NCBI RefSeq assembly: GCF_014205635.1 | Contig: NZ_JACIIV010000026.1 | Span: 1 to 50,095 of the forward strand | From: Polymorphobacter multimanifer | Lineage (GTDB): Bacteria; Pseudomonadota; Alphaproteobacteria; Sphingomonadales; Sphingomonadaceae | DNA length: 50,095 bases | Reading direction: 5' to 3' | Shown: positions 44,593-50,095 of the stretch, one piece after another | Position numbering within the stretch: position 1 is the stretch's first letter | Layout of the letters: every line of letters begins with the position of its first letter | Notes under the pieces: generated by a model | Told to the model about the DNA's origin: nothing | What the model saw: only the letters and a program-made list of their open reading frames with translations | Databases searched by the model: none | Program-made: the position numbers and the translations under genes

Positions 44593-45983
44593 TCGACTGG
44601 CTGCTCGAAACCCTCATCATGACAACGCTGCTGATGGCGCTGGTGCTGCTGCTCCGCCGCCCGGTGGCACGCAGCTTCGGCGCTCATGCCGCTTATGCGC
44701 TCTGGTTGCTCCCGGCCGCCCGCGCCGTGCTGCCGGTGCTCCCCGGCTGGCGCCCCTGGCTCATCCCCGCCGATGCATCCGCCATCGCCCGTCCCGATGC
44801 GCTCACGATCGGCCTCGTCAGCCCCGAGGCAGTCGCAGCTCTGCCGCCGGAAGCCGGCACGGACTGGGGCCTCATCCTGCTGATCGGCTGGATCGCCGGT
44901 ACCCTCGTCTTCGCCGGCCTCCAGCGCATCCGCTACCGCCGCTTCATCGAAGCCACCCTCGCCCAGGCCGAGCCCCTCACCCGCATCGCCGATATCGATG
45001 TGCTGATGAGCCCCGCCGTGCACGGCCCCATGGCTGCCGGCCTCTGGCAGCGCCGCATCCTGCTGCCGACCGATTTCCAGTCGCGCTATACCCCCGAAGA
45101 GCGCCGCCTGGCACTTCTCCACGAGGGCGCACATCATGACCGGCGCGATCTCTGGGCCAATGCCCTGGGTCTCGGCGTGCTGGCGCTCCACTGGTGGAAC
45201 CCGGTCGCGCATTTCGCCTGGAAAGCCTTCCGCGCCGATCAGGAACTGGCGTGCGATGCCACCGTCCTCGCCGGCGCCGACGGGTCGGCCCGCGCCGCCT
45301 ATGCTAGCGCCATCCTCAAGTCCGCCACCCCCCGCACCCCCGCCGCGGCGTGCGCCCTCAACCATGTCTCGCAACTCAAGGAGCGTCTCGGCATGATGAA
45401 ACCCGTCTTCGGCCCGGTCCGGCAACTGGCAGGCGGCCTGGCCGTTGCCGGCGCCATCGTCCTCGGCCTCGCAGCCACCGCCAGCGGCGCCCAGCCTGCC
45501 CCTCCGACACCCCCCGAAAGCCCCCGCGCACCCCAGCCGCCCGCCCCGCCGGCACCCCCCGAGGCCCTCCTCACACCCGTGATCGTCACCACGACCACCA
45601 CCACGGCACCCGGCAAGCCGGTGCGGATCGTCCGCACTGTGGTTCAGCCCCGGGACGCAGAGCCTCTCGAGCTCGACCAGCAGGCCATCGAGCGCGACAT
45701 CGAAGCCGCCCTCGCCGAGGTCGATGCCGCAAATGTCGAAATCAGCCGGGACGGCCGCCAGCGTCGCGTCGTCATCCACAACGTCAATGGCATCACCGAT
45801 GCGAGCTTCGCCATCGATGCCGCCGCCATCGCAGCAGAAGCCCGCGCCACCGCAGCCCGCAGCATCGCCCAGACGCGCGCCGAAATCGCTGCTGATTCCG
45901 AGATGCCTCAAGACATCCGCGACCGTGTCCTCGCCTCGCTCGACAAGGCCATCAGACGGATGGAACGCCGTTCAATGAAATAA
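44589..45983 (+). CDS. M56-family (BlaR1/MecR1-like) membrane metallopeptidase
   Basis: A 464-residue membrane protein translationally coupled to the repressor. N-terminal helices (about 1-50 and 92-115) precede the cytoplasmic zinc protease site HEGAHH (His178, Glu179, His182), with the third ligand Glu219 in ADQELACD. This is the M56 peptidase core that inactivates BlaI on signalling. A further helix (about 273-297) leads to a Pro-rich stretch (PPTPPESPRAPQPPAPPAPP) and a Thr run. The C-terminal Ala/Arg/Glu-rich domain is not the penicillin-binding sensor of true BlaR1. The signal is therefore probably not a beta-lactam. It may respond to another envelope stress. Confidence 0.92.
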   Translation: MIDWLLETLIMTTLLMALVLLLRRPVARSFGAHAAYALWLLPAARAVLPVLPGWRPWLIPADASAIARPDALTIGLVSPEAVAALPPEAGTDWGLILLIGWIAGTLVFAGLQRIRYRRFIEATLAQAEPLTRIADIDVLMSPAVHGPMAAGLWQRRILLPTDFQSRYTPEERRLALLHEGAHHDRRDLWANALGLGVLALHWWNPVAHFAWKAFRADQELACDATVLAGADGSARAAYASAILKSATPRTPAAACALNHVSQLKERLGMMKPVFGPVRQLAGGLAVAGAIVLGLAATASGAQPAPPTPPESPRAPQPPAPPAPPEALLTPVIVTTTTTTAPGKPVRIVRTVVQPRDAEPLELDQQAIERDIEAALAEVDAANVEISRDGRQRRVVIHNVNGITDASFAIDAAAIAAEARATAARSIAQTRAEIAADSEMPQDIRDRVLASLDKAIRRMERRSMK

Positions 45984-46071
45984 AGTCACATAGTCCTGCC
46001 GCGACCGCTTGCCACCAGCCGGCCCGCCATGCGAATGACAGGAATATTGCGGCTCTGCGGGGGTTTGTCTG

Positions 46072-48441
46072 GTGCGATTGGGGATGATTCTGGCGTCGGT
46101 CGTGGCGCTTGTGGCCGTGGCAGGGCAGGCGCAGCCGATCCGCCAGACGAAGGGCAGCTTCGAAGACAAGTTCCGCCAGCTGGAAGGCGAGGATTGGCCG
46201 ACTCCGACCGACTATCGCAACGCTTCGGGCGCTCCGGGCCACCGCTACTGGCAGCAGAAGGTCGACTACAAGATCGAGGCGGTGCTCGACGAGGCCAACA
46301 AGAGCATTTCTGCGCGCGAAAGCGTCACCTACCAGAACAATTCGCCCGATGCGCTGAAGCACCTCTGGCTGCAGATGGACCAGAACATCTTCCGCCGCAA
46401 CTCGATCGCCGAGCGCACCGAAACTGTCGGAGATACCGCCAGCATCTCGGTAACGGGCGTCCGCCGCGCCAAGCGTTTCCAGCAATGGAAAGGCGGCTAT
46501 AACGACGTGAAGGTTCTCGACGCCAGCGGCCAGCCGCTCAGGTTCACCGTCGTCGACACGATGCTCCGCATCGATCTGCCCACTCCGCTCGCCTCGGGCG
46601 CCTCGACCAGCTTCAGCATCAGCTGGAGCAACCCGATCATCGAAACTCGTGTCATCGGCGGCCGCTCGGGCTATGAATGCTTCACCAGGCCGGGCGACGA
46701 TGGCAATTGCATCTTCCTCGGCGCCCAATGGTTTCCGCGGCTTGCGGTCTATTCGGACTATGAGGGCTGGCACAACAAGACCTTCCTCGGTGACGGCGAG
46801 TTCACCCTCGAGTTCGGCGATTACGAGGTAAGTCTCACCGTCCCCGCCGATCATGTCGTCGCCGCCACCGGCGAGCTGCAGAACCCCGATATCCTCACTG
46901 CCGCCCAGCGGGACCGGTTGGCCCAGGCGCGCACCGCCCGCGAGCCGGTCTATGTCGTCACCCCCGCCGAAGCCGCCGCCGCCGAGCGCGGCAAGGCCGC
47001 TGGTACGCGCACATGGCGCTTCAAGGCGAGCAATGTCCGCGACTTCGCCTTCGGATCATCGCGCAAGTTCGTCTGGGACGCGATGGGCGTGAAGCAGGAG
47101 AGTGCCGAGCAGCCGGTGGTGATGGCGATGAGCTTCTTCCCCAAGGAGGCCCGCCCACTCTGGGATGCCTATTCCACCAAGGCGATCGCGCACACCTTGA
47201 AAGTCTATTCGGATTTCAGCTTTCCCTATCCCTATCCCACCGCGCAATCGATCAACGGGCCAGTTGGCGGCATGGAATATCCGATGATCACCTTCAACGG
47301 CCCCCGCCCGGTAAAGGACAGGAAGACCGGCCAGCTCACCTACACCGAGCGCGCCAAATACGGCCTGATCGGCGTGGTCATCCACGAGATCGGCCACATC
47401 TATTTCCCGATGTCGGTCAATTCGGACAAGCGTCAATGGACCTGGATGGACGAGGGCATCAACACCTTCCTCCAGTTCGAGGCCGAGAAGCTGTGGGACA
47501 AGGATTATCCCACCCGCCGCGGCGAACCCAAGGACATCGTCGACTACATGGTCAGCCGCGATCAGGTGCCGCTGATGACGCATTCGGACAGCCTGCTCCA
47601 GTTCGGCAACAACGGCTATGCCAAGCCCGCCACCGCCATGGTCATCCTGCGCGAGACGGTGTTGGGTCGCGAACTGTTCGATGTCGCCTTCAAGGAATAT
47701 GCCAGCCGCTGGCGCTTCAAACGGCCGACCCCCTATGATTTCTTCCGCACCATGGAGGAAGTTTCCGGCGTCGATCTCGATTGGTTCTGGCGCGGCTGGT
47801 TCTACTCGACCGAGCATGTCGACATCGCCCTCGACAAGGTGGTGAAGGCGCGGCTCGACACCCGCAACCCCGAAGTCGAACAGGCCTGGCGCAAGGCGCA
47901 GGCGGCGCGTGAGCCCGCCTCGCTCACCACCAGCCGCAACACCGGCCCGACCGTGGTCGATGTCGACCCCGCAACCCGCGATTATTACGACGAGGTCGAT
48001 GAATTCACTCCCACCGTCAAGGCGAAGAAGGACTATGCCAAGGCCATTGCCGACATGGATGCCGAGGAGCGCGAGGCGCTGGCGGTGAAGGACAATTTCT
48101 ACCACTTCAGCTTCCGCAACATCGGCGGCGTGGTGATGCCGGTGCCGCTCAAGCTCGACTATGAGGATGGCAGCAGCGAAAAGATCCACATCCCCGCCGA
48201 GCTGTGGCGTCACAATGCCCGCACTGTCACCTGGCAGCATGTGACGCCCAAGGTGCTCAAGTCGGCCGAAGTCGATCCCGACTGGGAAATCGCCGATGCC
48301 GACCGCAGCAACAACCATTTCCCGCGCCGCATCGAGCCCGCCACCCTCAAGGTGCGCGAGGACACGCCGGTCAGCAACCGCATGAAGGACATGGAGCAGC
48401 AGGTGAGCCCCGACAGTCTCAAGACCCGGCCGGCGAAGTGA
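46072..48441 (+). CDS. M1-family zinc aminopeptidase, secreted
   Basis: A 789-residue protein starting at GTG 46072, preceded by GCGGGGG at eight bases. A signal peptide (about residues 1-20) exports it. The N-terminal beta domain (about 60-250) is followed by the M1 catalytic core: exopeptidase-like GGMEYP (399-404) and HEIGH (His438, Glu439, His442) with the third ligand Glu461 in MDEGI at the canonical 18-residue spacing. The family removes N-terminal amino acids from peptides. A helical C-terminal domain and long charged tail (ending PDSLKTRPAK) are usual in this proteobacterial group. The following gene overlaps by four bases (GTGA). It may share regulation with the BlaI/M56 pair 90 bp upstream. 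Confidence 0.94.
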   Translation: MRLGMILASVVALVAVAGQAQPIRQTKGSFEDKFRQLEGEDWPTPTDYRNASGAPGHRYWQQKVDYKIEAVLDEANKSISARESVTYQNNSPDALKHLWLQMDQNIFRRNSIAERTETVGDTASISVTGVRRAKRFQQWKGGYNDVKVLDASGQPLRFTVVDTMLRIDLPTPLASGASTSFSISWSNPIIETRVIGGRSGYECFTRPGDDGNCIFLGAQWFPRLAVYSDYEGWHNKTFLGDGEFTLEFGDYEVSLTVPADHVVAATGELQNPDILTAAQRDRLAQARTAREPVYVVTPAEAAAAERGKAAGTRTWRFKASNVRDFAFGSSRKFVWDAMGVKQESAEQPVVMAMSFFPKEARPLWDAYSTKAIAHTLKVYSDFSFPYPYPTAQSINGPVGGMEYPMITFNGPRPVKDRKTGQLTYTERAKYGLIGVVIHEIGHIYFPMSVNSDKRQWTWMDEGINTFLQFEAEKLWDKDYPTRRGEPKDIVDYMVSRDQVPLMTHSDSLLQFGNNGYAKPATAMVILRETVLGRELFDVAFKEYASRWRFKRPTPYDFFRTMEEVSGVDLDWFWRGWFYSTEHVDIALDKVVKARLDTRNPEVEQAWRKAQAAREPASLTTSRNTGPTVVDVDPATRDYYDEVDEFTPTVKAKKDYAKAIADMDAEEREALAVKDNFYHFSFRNIGGVVMPVPLKLDYEDGSSEKIHIPAELWRHNARTVTWQHVTPKVLKSAEVDPDWEIADADRSNNHFPRRIEPATLKVREDTPVSNRMKDMEQQVSPDSLKTRPAK

Positions 48442-48914
48442 GGTTGCTGGTTGCGGCCGCCGCCGCGCTGCTCGCCATCAGCCCGGCAGCCGCGCATCGC
48501 GGCCATGCCTCGCTGTCGGTCGTGTGGATTGCCGACAACGGCAATGTCACCGTCACCCATCGCTTCTCGGCGCATGATCTCGAGCCCGCGCTCGTCGCCA
48601 TCGCCCCCGAAGCCCAGCCCAGCCTCGACGATCCCGAGGCGCTCGCGGCGCTCACCGCCTATGTCGGCCGGCGTTTCCAGTTGCAGGGTGCCGCACTCAA
48701 GCTCCAGTCGCGCACCCTCGCTGGCGACGATGTCACTTTCGTCTTTGCCGGCAAGATGCCGCGCCGCCCGCAGGTCACCGTCCGCGCCAGCTTCTTCGGC
48801 GAAACCCACCCCGGCCACTCCGCCCAGGTCAATATTCGTCAGAACGGCATTACCCGCAGCCTGTGGTTCAAGCCCTCGGACGGCCCGCAATCGGTGACCT
48901 TTGCAAAACCCTGA
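48438..48914 (+). CDS. DUF6702-like secreted protein
   Basis: A 158-residue protein from GTG 48438, overlapping the M1 peptidase stop by GTGA. A signal peptide (RLLVAAAAALLAISPAAA, cut before HRG) exports it. The mature domain begins HRGHASLSVVWIADNGNVTV then THRFSAHDLEPAL, the pattern of DUF6702 proteins, which are mostly all-beta and usually sit beside M1 peptidases in several phyla. Function is unknown. A role in presenting substrate to, or binding, the peptidase is likely from this conserved pairing. The gene ends exactly where the convergent gene ends (TGA/TCA abut at 48914/48915). Confidence 0.78.
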   Translation: MRLLVAAAAALLAISPAAAHRGHASLSVVWIADNGNVTVTHRFSAHDLEPALVAIAPEAQPSLDDPEALAALTAYVGRRFQLQGAALKLQSRTLAGDDVTFVFAGKMPRRPQVTVRASFFGETHPGHSAQVNIRQNGITRSLWFKPSDGPQSVTFAKP

Positions 48915-49634
48915 TCAGCCTACCGGGGACTGGCGTTCGACCCCGAGGTAAAGCGTCACGAAGTTGATGCTGTCGACGATGCCATGAACAAGCACGATCG
49001 GCCACAGATTGCGCTTGAGCACCAGAAACGCCGCCCCAAAGGCAATCCCGATCGCCGTCACGGTCACCAGCCCGCGAAGGCCCTGATAATAGGCGTGGCC
49101 GAACCCGAACAGCAGCGCCGGAAGCAGCACGGCGAACACCGCTGCAAAGGGCACGCCGCGAAACAGCGTCAGACTGCGTGTCACCAGAAAACCACGAACG
49201 AACATCTCCTCGCCAAAGGCCGCTGCCGTCCAGACGATGCCGAGCCACAGCAGCAACAGCGGCAGATTGCCCTCCACATCGCCCCAGCGATCCTCCACTC
49301 CGGCAGGGATGACTTTCATGAAAGTCCACCCCAGCACTTCGGCTGCAAACAAGGTAGCGGCGACGGCGATGGCGAAAAACACGAATACGAGCAAAGCCTT
49401 CGGCAGAACCATCAACCGTGATCGTGCGGTCCCGAGGTGAATCAATCCAAGTGACGCCCAGCCCTCGTCGCGGCGACGCAGATACAGGGCAAGGCACGCA
49501 AGGGTAGTGACGAGCGACACCGGCCCCGCAAAGCGCCAGAACAGTGGATCAAAGGCGATCCGCAGTCCGAGCGCCAGCGCGCCGAACCCGAGCAATTCGA
49601 ATGCTGCGCGGCGTCGCTCGGTCAAATCCTGCAA
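48915..49634 (-). CDS. CPBP-family intramembrane metalloprotease
   Basis: A 239-residue membrane protein from TTG 49634, with AGGGCG seven bases upstream. The longer frame to 49967 lies inside the CHAT gene on the same strand and is not used. The CPBP (Abi) motifs are complete: EEMFVRGFLV (motif 1, EExxxR), FGFGHAYYQ (motif 2, FxxxH) and HGIVDSINF (motif 3, HxxxN/D), within about seven helices. These residues form the metal site of the Rce1-like glutamate protease fold. Members cleave within the membrane and include bacteriocin-immunity and prenyl-protein proteases. It lies 11 bp downstream of the CHAT gene on the same strand, so the two are probably co-transcribed. Confidence 0.86.
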   Translation of the reverse strand: MQDLTERRRAAFELLGFGALALGLRIAFDPLFWRFAGPVSLVTTLACLALYLRRRDEGWASLGLIHLGTARSRLMVLPKALLVFVFFAIAVAATLFAAEVLGWTFMKVIPAGVEDRWGDVEGNLPLLLLWLGIVWTAAAFGEEMFVRGFLVTRSLTLFRGVPFAAVFAVLLPALLFGFGHAYYQGLRGLVTVTAIGIAFGAAFLVLKRNLWPIVLVHGIVDSINFVTLYLGVERQSPVG

Positions 49635-49645
49635 ATGCCGTCGCC

Positions 49646-50095
49646 CTACTGCACGGGCCGGGCTGCATCGCCGACGATGGCGAATGCGCTCCAGTAATAG
49701 GGGTGTGAGGTTTCGGCGTCGTCCATGAGGCGTGCGGCGGCGGTTTGCATGGCTTCGCCGACGGCTTTGGCATTGGGGTCGAACAGGCCGGAGATGAGCC
49801 GCTGGGTGGCGCCGAAGTCGTCGGGCACCGGCCAGTGGCTCGCGACGACGGTGCGCGAGCCTGCGCCGACGAACGCGCGGACCAGGCCGTCCAGGGCGAA
49901 GTTGCCGCCCGTGGCAATGCCGGCTTCGCGCGTGGCCGAGACCGTTGCCATGCCGGCGGTGTCGCACGCCGAGAGGATCACCGTCTCCGCATCGAGCCGA
50001 AGGTCGAAGATCTCGCGGAACGTCAGCAGCCCGTCCGAGATGGCGGTCCCCGGCCCCTGGGCACCGAACGAGGTGAGCAGCGCCGGCTGTGCGCC
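49646..50095 (-). CDS. CHAT-domain caspase-like protease, C-terminal part
   Basis: The last 149 codons of a larger gene that enters from beyond the window. SDGLLTFREIFDLRLDAETV then ILSACDTAGMA carries the catalytic cysteine of CHAT (caspase HetF-associated with TPR) proteases, and FALDGLVRAFVGAGSRTVVA then SHWPVPD is the next conserved strand-loop. The catalytic histidine (normally HFATHG) is upstream, outside the sequence seen. CHAT proteases usually carry an N-terminal TPR sensor and are executors in anti-phage or programmed-death pathways, or process partner proteins. The co-directional CPBP protease follows within 11 bp. Confidence 0.86.
   Translation of the reverse strand, partial: GAQPALLTSFGAQGPGTAISDGLLTFREIFDLRLDAETVILSACDTAGMATVSATREAGIATGGNFALDGLVRAFVGAGSRTVVASHWPVPDDFGATQRLISGLFDPNAKAVGEAMQTAAARLMDDAETSHPYYWSAFAIVGDAARPVQ

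Noticed and set aside
48912-48917. TGATCA where two convergent genes end back to back
   Set aside because: The shared stop-codon palindrome is a coincidence of tight packing. No terminator structure accompanies it.

Overview
The window is about 50 kb of GC-rich chromosomal DNA that looks like a sphingomonad (Alphaproteobacteria, Sphingomonadales). The reasons are the four large TonB-dependent receptors, a PEP-CTERM protein with the PEPASWAM tail typical of that order, a giant autotransporter, a VIT-type metal transporter, BlaI/M56 and M1 peptidase genes, and the overall codon use. No ribosomal, plasmid or phage replication genes are visible. All family calls are made from recognisable motifs, not from a database search.

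Layout. 1-525: an ECF sigma factor gene that stops just before its region-4 helix-turn-helix, where a sequence resembling the end of an IS21-family element begins. 1.1-4.3 kb: a LysR regulator with a clear divergent operator, two small membrane proteins, an orphan protein with two Cys pairs that recalls phage-baseplate accessory proteins, and a small secreted protein. 4.5-9.8 kb: a DabA/DabB inorganic-carbon uptake pair with a small downstream gene, and a divergent LysR regulator with its own near-palindromic operator. 10.1-19.0 kb: a tightly packed seven-gene operon (DUF1826 protein, ABC ATPase, two DUF3526-type ABC permeases, two TonB-dependent receptors, a methyltransferase-like fragment). 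Its promoter contains a near-consensus Zur box between the -35 and -10 elements, so this looks like a zinc-starvation system. 19.2-26.0 kb: a serine beta-lactamase-like hydrolase, a truncated serine recombinase, a TonB receptor with a formylglycine-enzyme-like lipoprotein, and a PEP-CTERM protein.

26.1-36.9 kb is one gene, a 3598-residue autotransporter. Its passenger consists mainly of about 45 diverged units, many near 59 residues, each opening with one RTX-like GGxGND motif. A winged-helix regulator is divergent from it. 37.9-40.9 kb: a small membrane protein, a rubrerythrin fragment, a VIT/CCC1 Fe/Mn transporter and a metallophosphatase lipoprotein. 41.0-43.9 kb: a TonB receptor divergent from the phosphatase, with PHO-box-like repeats between them. 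44.0-48.9 kb: tRNA-Gly(CCC), then a BlaI repressor and M56 (BlaR-like) membrane peptidase behind a BlaI-type operator, an M1 aminopeptidase and a DUF6702-like protein. 48.9 kb to the end: a CPBP intramembrane protease and the C-terminal part of a CHAT-domain protease, both on the minus strand.

The strongest candidates for undescribed biology are the Zur-controlled TonB/ABC operon and the giant RTX-like-repeat autotransporter.
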